Assembly (NCBI GenBank): GCA_965223165.1
Contig: CBDCVQ010000019.1
Span: forward strand, 806,001-870,000
Reading direction: 5' to 3'
Origin: JABDMH01 sp965223165
GTDB lineage: Bacteria > Bacteroidota > Bacteroidia > Chitinophagales > Saprospiraceae
DNA length: 64,000 nt
In this document: positions 37,928 to 47,417 of the stretch, piece by piece
Layout: each line of letters starts with the position of its first letter
How positions within the stretch are numbered: the first letter of the stretch is position 1
Notes under the pieces: generated by a model
The model's database searches: none
The model's input: the letters and a program-made list of their open reading frames with translations, nothing else
Told to the model about the DNA's origin: nothing
Position numbers and translations under genes: made by a program

Positions 37928-38749
37928 ATGTTTCGAGCTGGGAGTATTGGCGAGCGGGTAGTCACCGCCATTGGCTTTGGGGTTATTCTCCTAGGACCCA
38001 TCCTTTGGGGCGCCTTGCCCGGGTTGATGATCCTGGGAGTGGCTGCGGTTTTGTCCATTTGGGAATATCTCGGCATCCAGCAGATGGCTGGCAGGTCGAG
38101 AATATTGGCGGCGAGTATGGCCCTCTTGATGTACCTTTTTCTTGCCTGGCAGGTGTATGATGAGGGTGTGACCGTAGCTACTCAGTACGCAATCTACCTA
38201 GGTGCCTTTTTTGCGTTGCTACTCCTGCTGCGATTCGTGCAAAGACAGGATCCCTTTGACTTCGGATTTCAGGTCGTACCGGCGGCGCTCTATATCGGCC
38301 TGCCTTTGGCGATGCTCTACATCAGCGCTTACTGGGATGGCACATACCAGCCAGTGATCATATTGATCATATTGTCCTTCATCTGGATCAATGATATTGC
38401 TGCCTTTTTCGTGGGCAGATCCGTTGGCAGGCGCCCCTTCTTTGCGCATGTATCCCCCAAGAAAACCTGGGAAGGTGCGGTGGCAGGCTGGATGTCTTGT
38501 GGCTTGCTGGCTTGGATCTACTGGAGCTGGCTAGATTCACTGGGATTGAGCCAGTGGATACTCCTGGGCACATCGATTGGACTGGCCGGCAGTTTTGGCG
38601 ATCTGATCGAATCCAGCTTCAAGCGCCATCGCAATCTCAAGGACAGTGGTCGTGCGCTTCCCGGCCATGGGGGGCTGCTGGATCGGCTCGATGCCTTGCT
38701 GTTTGTCATGCCTTTTGTCATGCTGTACTTCTTGGTCTGGCGACCATGA
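37928..38749 (+). CDS. cdsA: Phosphatidate cytidylyltransferase
   Basis: 273 residues, polytopic membrane enzyme that makes CDP-diacylglycerol from phosphatidic acid and CTP. The C-terminal family signature is complete: SSFKRHRNLKDS followed by LPGHGGLLDRLDALLF, and the KKTWEGAVAG motif lies before it. Seven to eight hydrophobic segments are visible. psd, another phospholipid gene, follows 159 bases downstream on the same strand, a pairing common in Bacteroidota. Confidence 0.95.
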   Translation: MFRAGSIGERVVTAIGFGVILLGPILWGALPGLMILGVAAVLSIWEYLGIQQMAGRSRILAASMALLMYLFLAWQVYDEGVTVATQYAIYLGAFFALLLLLRFVQRQDPFDFGFQVVPAALYIGLPLAMLYISAYWDGTYQPVIILIILSFIWINDIAAFFVGRSVGRRPFFAHVSPKKTWEGAVAGWMSCGLLAWIYWSWLDSLGLSQWILLGTSIGLAGSFGDLIESSFKRHRNLKDSGRALPGHGGLLDRLDALLFVMPFVMLYFLVWRP

Positions 38750-38908
38750 TAGGAAAATGACGAACGGACCCTAAGACTATTTTTCGGACGACACACCGGG
38801 CTGTCAAAGCCAAAGAGTTGCGGGCCAGGGTGATTGGCCCCACCACGACTGTCTGCCACAGGCGGATATCGTCGGAATGCTTACATTGAGCCGACTTAGG
38901 CACATCAC

Positions 38909-39568
38909 ATGTTTAGACTTCACCGCGAGGGTCGAGTCACGATCCTATTGGCTTTGGCATTGGCACTAGTTGTGGCGTATCTACTGGCTGGATTGCCCGC
39001 CCCATGGCATCTGATTGCACAGATGCTCCCCGTTGCCTTTTTCATCTTCATATTGCAGTTTTTTCGCCACCCGACCCGACGGGTCGAGCAGGACGATGGT
39101 CGGACGCTGGTGGCTCCTGCCGACGGAAAAGTGGTGGTCATTGAAAAAGTGCTAGAGGCGGAATATTTGAAGACCGAGTGCCTACAGGTGTCCATATTCA
39201 TGTCTCCACTCAACGTGCATGTAAATTGGAATCCGGTGGATGCCTTGGTCGAGTATTACCGATATCACAAAGGCAAGTATCTGGTGGCCTGGCACCCCAA
39301 GTCCTCGACCGAGAACGAACGAACGACGATTGTCTATCAGGCCGGCAGTCAGCGGATTCTGGTGCGGCAAATAGCCGGTGCAGTTGCCCGTCGCATCGTC
39401 AACTATCTTCAAGAAGGACAACAGGTCAAGCGCGGGGATGAGATGGGTTTTATCAAATTCGGCTCGCGCGTGGACATACTGCTGCCGGCAGATGCGGAGA
39501 TCCTGGTGATAGTCGGACAAAAGGTCAAGGGAAATATCACCCCCCTAGCCAAACTCACCAGGCCCTGA
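38909..39568 (+). CDS. psd: Phosphatidylserine decarboxylase family protein
   Basis: 219 residues, the short class found in Bacteroidota. Two N-terminal membrane segments (ILLALALALVVAYLLAGL and LLPVAFFIFILQFF-like) are followed by RTLVAPADGKVVVIEKV and SIFMSPLNVHVNW, with the metal/catalytic histidines. The autocatalytic cleavage site that produces the pyruvoyl group is in MGFIKFGSRVDILLP (Gly-Ser). It would make phosphatidylethanolamine. It is downstream of cdsA, and a type A element begins 31 bases after its stop. Confidence 0.93.
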   Translation: MFRLHREGRVTILLALALALVVAYLLAGLPAPWHLIAQMLPVAFFIFILQFFRHPTRRVEQDDGRTLVAPADGKVVVIEKVLEAEYLKTECLQVSIFMSPLNVHVNWNPVDALVEYYRYHKGKYLVAWHPKSSTENERTTIVYQAGSQRILVRQIAGAVARRIVNYLQEGQQVKRGDEMGFIKFGSRVDILLPADAEILVIVGQKVKGNITPLAKLTRP

Positions 39569-39598
39569 TCGCCTGATCAACCAGATGGTAGCCTTACC

Positions 39599-39826
39599 CT
39601 AGTAGAGTTTGGCCTTAAATTTTGTAGCTAATTCCAATGTCTTTTGTCCGCATACTTCGTTGCAAAGCCTCGCCATAGCCACCGCTAGCCACCCACCCGC
39701 TGTCGCGGTTCCCTCACTTCTCGCATTGTCATGCTCGACGCCACGAGATCGTTTGGTCATGCCTCGTCTGCGAACAAAATCCTATTAGAATTATTCAACA
39801 TGTCTAATGCGAAGATCTACTACTAG
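39599..39826 (+). repeat. Type A palindromic interspersed element, long form (copy 3)
   Basis: It starts CTAGTAGAGTTTGGCC and ends GCGAAGATCTACTACTAG. The inside matches copies 1 and 4 almost base for base, including TCCGCATACTTCGTTGCAAA and TCGCATTGTCATGCTCGAC. Its right end overlaps the stop codon of lysS, whose minus-strand TAG is 39823-39825. Confidence 0.88.
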
Positions 39827-41355
39827 CGCTTTTCTTCCTTCATTTGAGGAAAGAAGATCACCTCCTGGATCGACGACTGATTGGTGAGTAACATGGTCAG
39901 CCGGTCAATGCCGATGCCCAGCCCACTGATCGGTGGCATGCCATACTCCATGGCCCGAAGATAGTCATGATCAAGTGCCATCGCCTCCTCGTCGCCTCTG
40001 GCCGCTAGTTTGAGTTGATCCTCGAGCCTGCCGCGCTGGTCCAGCGGATCATTGAGTTCGGTGTAGGCATTGGCGAGCTCGCTTTTATTCACAAATAGTT
40101 CGAAGCGCTCCACAAATCCTTCCTTGGTGCGATGTTTCTTAGCCAGTGGTGTCATCTCGATGGGATAGTCTATGATGTAGGTCGGCTGGATCAAGTGGTC
40201 CTCCACCTTTTCGCCAAAGATCTCATCGATCAGCTTTCCTTTGCCCATGGATGGATCTACCTCAATGTGCAGATCCTTGCAAACCGCCCGGAGTGCCTGC
40301 TCATCCATCCCGGTGACATCCATACCGGTGTATTCTTTTATCGCATCGACCATACTCAATCGACGGAATGGGGGAGTGAAGTCGATGGTATGTTCGCCCA
40401 CCGTGACCTGGGGAGTGCCGTGCACCGCGACGGTGATCTGATGGATTACATCTTCTACCATTTCCATCATCCACAGGTAGTCCTTATATGCCACATAGAT
40501 CTCCATGGAGGTAAACTCCGGATTGTGGGTACGGTCCATGCCCTCATTGCGAAACATCTTGCCGATCTCGTAGACCCCGTCGTATCCCCCGACGATGAGT
40601 CGCTTGAGATACAGCTCATTGGCAATGCGCATATAGAGTGCCCGATCGAGCGTATTGTGGTGCGTCTTGAATGGTCGCGCGGCAGCACCTCCGTGGATGG
40701 GCTGGAGCACCGGCGTCTCCACTTCGAGCCATCCTTGCTCGTCAAAGTACCGGCGCATTTCAGTGATGATCTTTGACCGGGTGCGAAAAATCTGCTTAAA
40801 CTCCGGGTTGACCACCAGGTCTACGTAGCGCTGTCGATACCGCAAGTCCGGGTCTGTGAATGCATCGTACGTAATCGTCTCCCCTGTCTCCTCATCTACT
40901 CGAGTCTTCACGATCGGAAGGGGCTTTAGCGACTTGCTCAGCAGCGTCAGTTCCCGTACATGGACGGACGTCTCCCCTACTCGGGTCTTGAAAACATAAC
41001 CTTTCACCCCGATGTAGTCGCCGATATCCAACAATTTCTTGAAAACCTGGTTATACAGAGCTTTATCGTCTCCCGGGCAGATCTCATCCCGAGCCACATA
41101 GATCTGAATGCGACCGCTACTGTCTTGCAACTCGGCAAAGGAGGCTTTGCCCATGACACGCTTCATCATCAGACGGCCAGCCAAACACACCTGCTCAAAC
41201 CCCACTGCTCCTTCCTGGTACTGAGACTTGATCTCCGCCGCAAAGGCATTGACCGGATAGTGAATAGCCGGATAGGGATCAATACCCAGGTCCCTGATCT
41301 TACCGAGATTCTCTCGCCTCACGACCTCCTGTTCACTTAGCTGTTGGCTAGACAT
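39823..41355 (-). CDS. lysS: Lysyl-tRNA synthetase, class II
   Basis: 510 residues from the ATG at 41355 (MSSQQLSEQEVVRRENLG); an open frame continues upstream to 41589 but is not conserved-looking. It charges tRNA-Lys. The OB-fold anticodon-binding domain lies in the first ~150 residues. Class II motif 2 is FRNEGMDRTHNPEFTSMEIY and motif 3 is GLGIGIDRLTMLLTN. Normal length. A TATTTTTG promoter box lies at 41381-41388. Its stop is inside the end of a type A element, so the gene's 3' end and the repeat abut. Confidence 0.97.
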   Translation of the reverse strand: MSSQQLSEQEVVRRENLGKIRDLGIDPYPAIHYPVNAFAAEIKSQYQEGAVGFEQVCLAGRLMMKRVMGKASFAELQDSSGRIQIYVARDEICPGDDKALYNQVFKKLLDIGDYIGVKGYVFKTRVGETSVHVRELTLLSKSLKPLPIVKTRVDEETGETITYDAFTDPDLRYRQRYVDLVVNPEFKQIFRTRSKIITEMRRYFDEQGWLEVETPVLQPIHGGAAARPFKTHHNTLDRALYMRIANELYLKRLIVGGYDGVYEIGKMFRNEGMDRTHNPEFTSMEIYVAYKDYLWMMEMVEDVIHQITVAVHGTPQVTVGEHTIDFTPPFRRLSMVDAIKEYTGMDVTGMDEQALRAVCKDLHIEVDPSMGKGKLIDEIFGEKVEDHLIQPTYIIDYPIEMTPLAKKHRTKEGFVERFELFVNKSELANAYTELNDPLDQRGRLEDQLKLAARGDEEAMALDHDYLRAMEYGMPPISGLGIGIDRLTMLLTNQSSIQEVIFFPQMKEEKR

Positions 41356-41380
41356 ACGTATTTGTATTTGTAAAGCGCTG

Positions 41381-41388
41381 CAAAAATA
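41381..41388 (-). promoter_or_regulatory. Candidate Bacteroidota -7 box (TATTTTTG) of lysS
   Basis: TATTTTTG on the minus strand matches TAnnTTTG and is placed 26 bases upstream of the lysS ATG, a short leader. No confident -33 TTG partner is visible. Confidence 0.4.
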
Positions 41389-41637
41389 GATGTTTAGCAC
41401 TAAGGTGGTGCATGATCGGGCAGCAATGCATACGAACAAGACTGCGGCCTTCCGACGAGGGTAGGTGCAGGCTTGATCGCATGGCACTATGCATTCCCTC
41501 GAATTCACGTAATAAAATCGTTTCATCATGATATTTTCATGCACACAAAAACTGCTCATTCTGACAGAATCACGCCGGCTTTTTGCCATCCAGACTTGCT
41601 GAGTATGGGAAACCTGAGTATTTTGAGAGACCGACCG

Positions 41638-44600
41638 ATGCTTGCACTACACCACACCTCCAGGCCATGGATGCTATGCCTAGCGCTAACGCTTAGCGCT
41701 GTCGGCACGATGGCTCAAAATGACCTTTTTATTTCCGAGTATGTCGAGAGCAGCTCGAACAAGTGCATCGAAATTTTTAATCCCACCGGTCATGCCATTA
41801 CCCTGAATGGCTCCTACCGATTGCGTATCAGCAGCAACGGAAATCCGCTCAGTACCCTGAGCAACTTGTCTGGCACGATCCCGTCCAAAGGTGTCCATGT
41901 CGTCTGCTCCTTCTCGTCCTCCTATAGCTACGATCAGAGTTGGGGCGTAGGTGGACCCAATGGGAATGATGCCATCGTCTTGGAAAAGAATGGTGCTGCG
42001 TTGGACGTCTTTGGCAATGTGGGATGTGCAAACCCGCCAGCCAGTGCCTGGCAAGATGGAGGTATCCGTACAGAGGATGTGACTTTGGTGCGTAAGAGTT
42101 GCGTCAAATCGGGTGTCCGTTCGGACCCAGGCGGAGACTGCCCCTTTCCTACCCTGGCTGATGAATGGGTCGACTATCCCAGCGGCACGTTGAGTCATCT
42201 TGGCACCCATGCATATTTTTATCAGACTCCCACGGTGTCGACCTCTGATCCCTCGGACTGTCATACCGATGATGGCGTGATCCAGATTTCAGCCGTAAGG
42301 ACTGACCTGCAATACTCCATCGATGATGGTCGGAGCTGGGGGTCAATGCCTGATTTCACGGGATTGTCAGAGGGGATCTACGACGTGGTGGTACGGGTAT
42401 CCGGTGACCATCGATCCTGTTACTTCGAGAAGGAGGTGGAGCTCTCGGCATCGTCCAAACCATCCCTCAGCATTCCGAGATCTGTCTGCGAGGATAGTGC
42501 ACCCATCTCGTTGTCCGCCACCCAAGATGGGGTGCAGGGTTCCTGGTCGGGTCGGGGCGTGGATATGAACACGTTCGATCCGTCTGGCCTCAGTGGTCGA
42601 CCCCTTCTTACCTTCACGCCAGACCCGGGTCAGTGCGCCAAAGAGGTCGCTAAGCGGATCACCATCGACCCGGTACGTGTGGCCCGACTGGACGACCTCG
42701 ACCCCATCTGTGCCTCCGCAGTGCCCATCTCATTGCGACCTACGCAGAAAGGGGTTTGGGGCACGTGGACCGGACCTGGGGTACGCGCCAACAGATTCGA
42801 TCCCAACGGCTTGGTGGGTAAGCAGCCCCTCACCTTCACCCCCAAAGCCGGGGAGTGCGCGCTGCCCGTCACTGACAGTATCGAAGTCCTGGCAGCGCCC
42901 GAGATCGTGGCCATGGTCGCACCTCCCGCTTGCCCCGGAGATTCAAATGGATATGTCATTGTAGAGGCGAGGCATGGACTCGCTCCGATCCTTTTCGATT
43001 GGGATGTGGACGGCAGCGGCGACTTTGATGACCAAGACACATTGAGGGACCTTAGAGCCGGCAATTATCACCTGGAGATCCGGGATGCTAACCAGTGTGT
43101 AGACAAATCAGACTTCCTGCTCCTGGATCCGGATCCGCTGACCCTAAATTTTACCGTAACGCCTGAATCCGTGGTCGGCGGGCAGGATGGTCGCATTATC
43201 GTGGAGGCTAGGGGTGGCCGAAAGCCCTACACCTACCAATGGAACACCGGCCAGAGCATGCCGGACATCAGCAGACTGCGGGCCAAAACCTATATAGTGA
43301 CCGTAACAGATGACACCCAATGTCAGATCGTCGACTCGGCCCGCGTCACCGTCGATTGCAATCTCGAGGCAAATACGATCTACAATGGTATCATCTGCTA
43401 TGGTTCCAATTCGGCCGAAGCCACATTGCAACCGGTCGGTGGCACCCGTCCCTTCCAATATCAATGGTCCCACGACGCTATGTTGAGGGATTCCTTTGCA
43501 CAACAGCTGGATACCGGGCTCTACACGGTCACCTTGACCGATGCCAAGGGATGCTCGATCGTCGAAGTCTTTGACATCAGGCAGCACTCGGAGCTACTCG
43601 TCACAGCAACGGTGGATCATGCCTCCGGAAGCATCGATCTCCAGGTGCAAGGGGGTCTGCCTTCGTATACCTTTGCTTGGAGCAGCGGGCAAAATGTCGC
43701 CTCTCTTCAACAGCTGGACCCGGGTCACTATTCGGTAACCGTGACCGATGCCTTCGGTTGTGAAAAGGTGGAGCGCTACCAAATCGAGGACCAGACCTGT
43801 GCCCTGCGGGTCACGGCAGTCGTCGATGACCTTGCCTGTGCCACCACCCCTCGGGGCAAAGTCACCATTGAGGTGCAAAATCCCACCACTCCCGTATCGT
43901 ATCAGTGGAGCCATGATAGCTTGCTCCGGTCAGACGTGGCCACAGGTCTTTCCGCCGGCCACTATGAGGTCACTGTGACTGATGCGGCGGGTTGCACGGA
44001 GGAGATGCAGTTGACGGTCACGGCACCGGACTCGATTAAGTTAAATGCCACCGTTCGGCATGTGACGGCCGACGGAGCGTCTGATGGCAGCATTGCGCTC
44101 ACGCCCGCACATGGCAGCCAACCCTATAGCTTTCAATGGGCACACGGCGCCACCGACCAGATGCTTTCTGATCTTGCCCCTGGTGCGTATCGAGCGACGG
44201 TCACCGATGCCCGGGGATGCCAGGCGTCAATCGAGGTAGAGATACAGGCTTTCGAGGATTGCCGGTTACAAGTCAAGGCCGACGTGACACCCGCGAGCTG
44301 TGATCGTGCTCCCGGGGCCGTACTGCTGAGCATTGTCAATGCGAGCGGACCTCCCTCCATTCGTTGGTCGGACCCCGCATACGACGGGCAGCTGCTCCGT
44401 GAAAACCTGGCTCCCGGTGTCTACCCGGTGACGGTGCAAGATGACCTTTGTACACTGGCTGACACCATCCGCATCCCATATATGCCCCTGGACGTCGACT
44501 ACTATCTCCAGCATTCCTACTGTGACTCCACGACACCGTCTTTGTTTCATCTCACCTCAGTGCGAAATGGGACCCCGCCCTATGACATCACCCTGGATGG

Positions 44601-45255
44601 AGTCCTGTGGCCCTCTGACCAGGTCTCCCTCCCACTGGTACCGGGTCGCCATCACTGGCAGGTGGTAGATGCTATGGGATGTGCGGTGGCAGACTCCTTT
44701 GAGTTCACCTCGACGCTCCCTGAAATTAGGCTGCCCTCAGACACCGTGATAAAACGTGGTCAAACCATCTCACTAGTTGCCCAGGTACCAGACCTGGTGC
44801 CCTGGCACGACTACTTCTGGTCGGATCGTGATGGACCCCTTTGTCAGGGCTGCACGGAGATTTCCGTCCAGCCGCGCCAAACCACCCTGTATCAGTTTCG
44901 TCTAGTCAGCGATGCGTCCTGCCAGGTAGTCAAAGATGTCACCGTGCACGTAAATCGAAACGGACTCCTCTACATTCCAAACGCCATCACTCCCAATGGA
45001 GACGGGATCAACGACCATTGGCAAGTCTTTGACGGACTGGACCTCGTCGAGCGCATCTTGTCCTTGGAGATCTTCGATCGTAGGGGCGTGCGACTGTTTA
45101 CGAAAGCAGACCTGGCGGCCAACCAGCCAGTGCCGGAGCTTGATCAGGCAGTGGAAGAACTCATTTTACCCGGAGTATTCATCTACCAAGTGGAGGTAAT
45201 GTTCAAGCAGGGTCAGCGTCAGACGTACCGGGGGGATCTGACCATCATCAAGTGA
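41638..45255 (+). CDS. SprB-like repeat protein with lamin-tail domain and gliding-associated (type B) C-terminus
   Basis: 1205 residues from the ATG at 41638, which starts a signal peptide (CLALTLSAVGTMAQ); earlier in-frame starts lack one. A lamin-tail domain follows directly (NDLFISEYVESSSNKCIEIF). Then comes a long series of SprB/CHU-type repeats of about 80-90 residues, each ending in a form of YxVTVTDAxGC (for example LYTVTLTDAKGC, HYSVTVTDAFGC, HYEVTVTDAAGC, YRATVTDARGC). The C-terminus is the CHU_C domain starting LYIPNAITPNGDGINDHW, used for type IX export and surface anchoring. Such proteins act as adhesins or motility-associated surface filaments. Confidence 0.92.
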   Translation: MLALHHTSRPWMLCLALTLSAVGTMAQNDLFISEYVESSSNKCIEIFNPTGHAITLNGSYRLRISSNGNPLSTLSNLSGTIPSKGVHVVCSFSSSYSYDQSWGVGGPNGNDAIVLEKNGAALDVFGNVGCANPPASAWQDGGIRTEDVTLVRKSCVKSGVRSDPGGDCPFPTLADEWVDYPSGTLSHLGTHAYFYQTPTVSTSDPSDCHTDDGVIQISAVRTDLQYSIDDGRSWGSMPDFTGLSEGIYDVVVRVSGDHRSCYFEKEVELSASSKPSLSIPRSVCEDSAPISLSATQDGVQGSWSGRGVDMNTFDPSGLSGRPLLTFTPDPGQCAKEVAKRITIDPVRVARLDDLDPICASAVPISLRPTQKGVWGTWTGPGVRANRFDPNGLVGKQPLTFTPKAGECALPVTDSIEVLAAPEIVAMVAPPACPGDSNGYVIVEARHGLAPILFDWDVDGSGDFDDQDTLRDLRAGNYHLEIRDANQCVDKSDFLLLDPDPLTLNFTVTPESVVGGQDGRIIVEARGGRKPYTYQWNTGQSMPDISRLRAKTYIVTVTDDTQCQIVDSARVTVDCNLEANTIYNGIICYGSNSAEATLQPVGGTRPFQYQWSHDAMLRDSFAQQLDTGLYTVTLTDAKGCSIVEVFDIRQHSELLVTATVDHASGSIDLQVQGGLPSYTFAWSSGQNVASLQQLDPGHYSVTVTDAFGCEKVERYQIEDQTCALRVTAVVDDLACATTPRGKVTIEVQNPTTPVSYQWSHDSLLRSDVATGLSAGHYEVTVTDAAGCTEEMQLTVTAPDSIKLNATVRHVTADGASDGSIALTPAHGSQPYSFQWAHGATDQMLSDLAPGAYRATVTDARGCQASIEVEIQAFEDCRLQVKADVTPASCDRAPGAVLLSIVNASGPPSIRWSDPAYDGQLLRENLAPGVYPVTVQDDLCTLADTIRIPYMPLDVDYYLQHSYCDSTTPSLFHLTSVRNGTPPYDITLDGVLWPSDQVSLPLVPGRHHWQVVDAMGCAVADSFEFTSTLPEIRLPSDTVIKRGQTISLVAQVPDLVPWHDYFWSDRDGPLCQGCTEISVQPRQTTLYQFRLVSDASCQVVKDVTVHVNRNGLLYIPNAITPNGDGINDHWQVFDGLDLVERILSLEIFDRRGVRLFTKADLAANQPVPELDQAVEELILPGVFIYQVEVMFKQGQRQTYRGDLTIIK

Positions 45256-45267
45256 AGGTCAGGTGCC

Positions 45268-45984
45268 TTACACCGCTAGCTGGTGGAGGTACATCGGTAT
45301 CACATTCTGTAGGCCATAGTACAGTGCGTCGGAGATGAGGGCATGACCAATGGACACTTCCAGTGTCTCCGGCACATGCTCGATGAAGTACTTCAGATTG
45401 ACCAGGCTGAGATCGTGTCCCGCGTTGACACCTAGTCCCGCGGCGGCAGCAGCCCGGGCAGTCAAGGCAAAGGGCTGCACGGCAGCCTGTCGATCAATGG
45501 GATAATCCTTGGCATAATCCCCCGTGTAGAGTTCGATGCGGTCCGCCCCGGCCTGCTTGGCCCCCTCCACCATCTCCGGATCCGGATTGAGAAAAATGGA
45601 TACACGGATATCATGGGCCTGCAGTCGACCAATCACGTCCTGCAGAAAGGCCTGATGGGTGACGGTGTCCCAGCCATTGTCAGAAGTCAAGGCATCGGGC
45701 GCATCCGGCACCAACGTGCATTGATGGGGGCGATGCCTGCAGACCTGCTCGAGGAAGCTTTCGGTGGGGTTACCCTCGATATTAAATTCGGTGGTGACCA
45801 CCTGCTTAAGGGGTGCCAGGTCAGCATACCTGATGTGGCGTTGATCGGGGCGAGGATGCACCGTAATCCCTTGAGCACCAAACCGTTCGCAATCCTTTGC
45901 CACCTGGACCAAATCAGGTATCTTGCCTCCCCGGGCATTTCTGATCAGCGCGACTTTGTTGAGATTGACACTGAGTCTCGTCAT
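45268..45984 (-). CDS. pdxJ: Pyridoxine 5'-phosphate synthase
   Basis: 238 residues. This TIM-barrel enzyme joins 1-deoxyxylulose 5-phosphate with 3-amino-2-oxopropyl phosphate in the DXP-dependent PLP pathway. Conserved residues include LSVNLNKVALIRNARGG, GITVHPRPDQRHI, FNIEGNP, LVPDAP, RVSIFLNPD, ELYTGDYA and GLGVNAGHDLS. Normal length. A TATATTTG promoter box lies 6 bases upstream of the ATG. The pathway's last enzyme, pdxH, is at 34155. Confidence 0.96.
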   Translation of the reverse strand: MTRLSVNLNKVALIRNARGGKIPDLVQVAKDCERFGAQGITVHPRPDQRHIRYADLAPLKQVVTTEFNIEGNPTESFLEQVCRHRPHQCTLVPDAPDALTSDNGWDTVTHQAFLQDVIGRLQAHDIRVSIFLNPDPEMVEGAKQAGADRIELYTGDYAKDYPIDRQAAVQPFALTARAAAAAGLGVNAGHDLSLVNLKYFIEHVPETLEVSIGHALISDALYYGLQNVIPMYLHQLAV

Positions 45985-45989
45985 CCGGG

Positions 45990-45997
45990 CAAATATA
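45990..45997 (-). promoter_or_regulatory. Candidate Bacteroidota -7 box (TATATTTG) of pdxJ
   Basis: TATATTTG on the minus strand matches TAnnTTTG and ends 6 bases before the pdxJ ATG, implying a leaderless or very short-leader transcript. Confidence 0.4.
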
Positions 45998-46034
45998 CAT
46001 TTTGGACGTTAAAGGACCCTTACACACAGCCCCA

Positions 46035-46928
46035 ATGAGCACGAGCAGACAAGCCTTCTACCTGGTACTGGTAGTGGTGGCTTCTATCTTGGTTGGCGTC
46101 CTGCTCAATACAGCCCTGCTGTTTGTCTTGGGCCACAATCCCATGCAGGCCGCGGGACAGGATTTAACCGCCTATCCCGGACATATGCGCTTGTCGCTGG
46201 CTGTGGTTCATTTCTTCAGTTTTCTCTTCCCGGCACTGTTTTTTAGCTGGCTGCTCCACCGGCACATGATGTGGAAGGAACTGGATCTAGATCGTTGGGT
46301 CCCCGCCCGTTGGCTGGCCATGGCCTTGCTATCCTTGCTGCTGCTGCTACCCATCATTCAATACAGTTATCAGTTCAATCAGGGCTTACCCCTGCCTGAC
46401 TGGATGATCGACATGGAGGCAGAGGCTACCGAGTCCATCGCGCGCCTGATCCAGATGAACCACTGGGGCGAGTATTTGATCAACCTCCTCATTATTGCCG
46501 CACTGCCCGCCCTGGGAGAGGAGATACTATTCCGAGGGGTAATTCAGCCGATGGGGTACCGCATGTGGAAGAAGCCCGGTGTGAGTGTTTGGGTGACCGC
46601 GGCGCTCTTTAGTGCCATCCACTTGCAATTTGCCGGTTTCCTTCCCCGCCTTATTTTGGGGGGGTTCCTGGGTTACCTCTTTCTTTGGACTCGCCGGTTG
46701 TGGTTGCCGATCGTCGTCCATTTCTTCAACAATGCGCTGATGGTGTCGACCTCGTATTTCCTGCCGGAGGAAGCAGCTTCCCTGGAAGAATCCGGGCTGC
46801 CTAACATGCCGGTGTTTGCTCCCCTGCTGGCGCTGCTCCTGCTTCTGCCGGTCGGCCGATTCTTTCTCCAGGTGTACCAGGAGATCCGGCAAGACGATTT
46901 GTCTGCGAATGAAAAGGACGTTACTTAG
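46035..46928 (+). CDS. CPBP family intramembrane glutamic endopeptidase
   Basis: 297 residues from the ATG at 46035 (MSTSRQAFYLVLVVVA); a TTG at 46002 would add 11 residues. Seven to eight membrane segments. The CPBP/Abi (Rce1-like) motifs are complete: EEILFRGVIQ (EExxxR), FSAIHLQFAGF (FxxxH) and HFFNNAL (HxxxN). The family includes CAAX prenyl-protease relatives and bacteriocin self-protection proteins; the substrate is unknown. Its 3' end overlaps the convergent antitoxin gene by 8 bases. Confidence 0.92.
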   Translation: MSTSRQAFYLVLVVVASILVGVLLNTALLFVLGHNPMQAAGQDLTAYPGHMRLSLAVVHFFSFLFPALFFSWLLHRHMMWKELDLDRWVPARWLAMALLSLLLLLPIIQYSYQFNQGLPLPDWMIDMEAEATESIARLIQMNHWGEYLINLLIIAALPALGEEILFRGVIQPMGYRMWKKPGVSVWVTAALFSAIHLQFAGFLPRLILGGFLGYLFLWTRRLWLPIVVHFFNNALMVSTSYFLPEEAASLEESGLPNMPVFAPLLALLLLLPVGRFFLQVYQEIRQDDLSANEKDVT

Positions 46929-47403
46929 GCGGGGCGAGCAAATGCGCCAACTTGTATTTGGCGAAGGCTCTCTTCTTGGTCAGGGGCATTCTGTGCAGCT
47001 CGTTCTTGGTTTGTATGCCGATCCATATCATGGGATCCATATCAAAAATGCTGCCTAGCACCATCGCTTGTTCGAGGCTTAGTCGTCGTTCGCCCTTCAA
47101 CAATTTGCTCAAGTTGGATGGCTTCATACCGATGTACCGGGCAAATCGGTTTTGACGAATCTTGGCAACATGCAGTAGGTCCCGGAGAAACTGTCCGACA
47201 CGCACCTCGGCGACTTTGTCTGTGGTCAAATAATCCTCCATCCCAAACTTCAGTCCCCATATTCCGTTTGCCACTTTGTCTGCTTCCTCCTGCGCATCCA
47301 CTTTGCTGCGTATGAATACTTGAAAATCAGAGAATTCTGATGATTGGGTATCCATCTGCTGTGTCAACATGCCCTGCACCTTATCGCCATTTTTGCTCTG
47401 CAT
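46921..47403 (-). CDS. XRE/HigA-like helix-turn-helix protein, probable antitoxin
   Basis: 160 residues. Residues ~80-145 form a lambda-repressor-like HTH: FLRDLLHVAKIRQNRFARYI, then GMKPSNLSKLLKGERRLSLE and AMVLGSIFDMDPMIWIGIQ, the last part typical of HigA-type antitoxins. The N-terminal ~75 residues are helical and polar, without recognised family. It lies 14 bases downstream of the partner gene at 47418, and a palindromic operator precedes the pair. The toxin-first order is the HigBA-type arrangement. Antitoxin role is inference. Confidence 0.75.
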   Translation of the reverse strand: MQSKNGDKVQGMLTQQMDTQSSEFSDFQVFIRSKVDAQEEADKVANGIWGLKFGMEDYLTTDKVAEVRVGQFLRDLLHVAKIRQNRFARYIGMKPSNLSKLLKGERRLSLEQAMVLGSIFDMDPMIWIGIQTKNELHRMPLTKKRAFAKYKLAHLLAPPK

Positions 47404-47417
47404 TCGTGAATGTCAAT

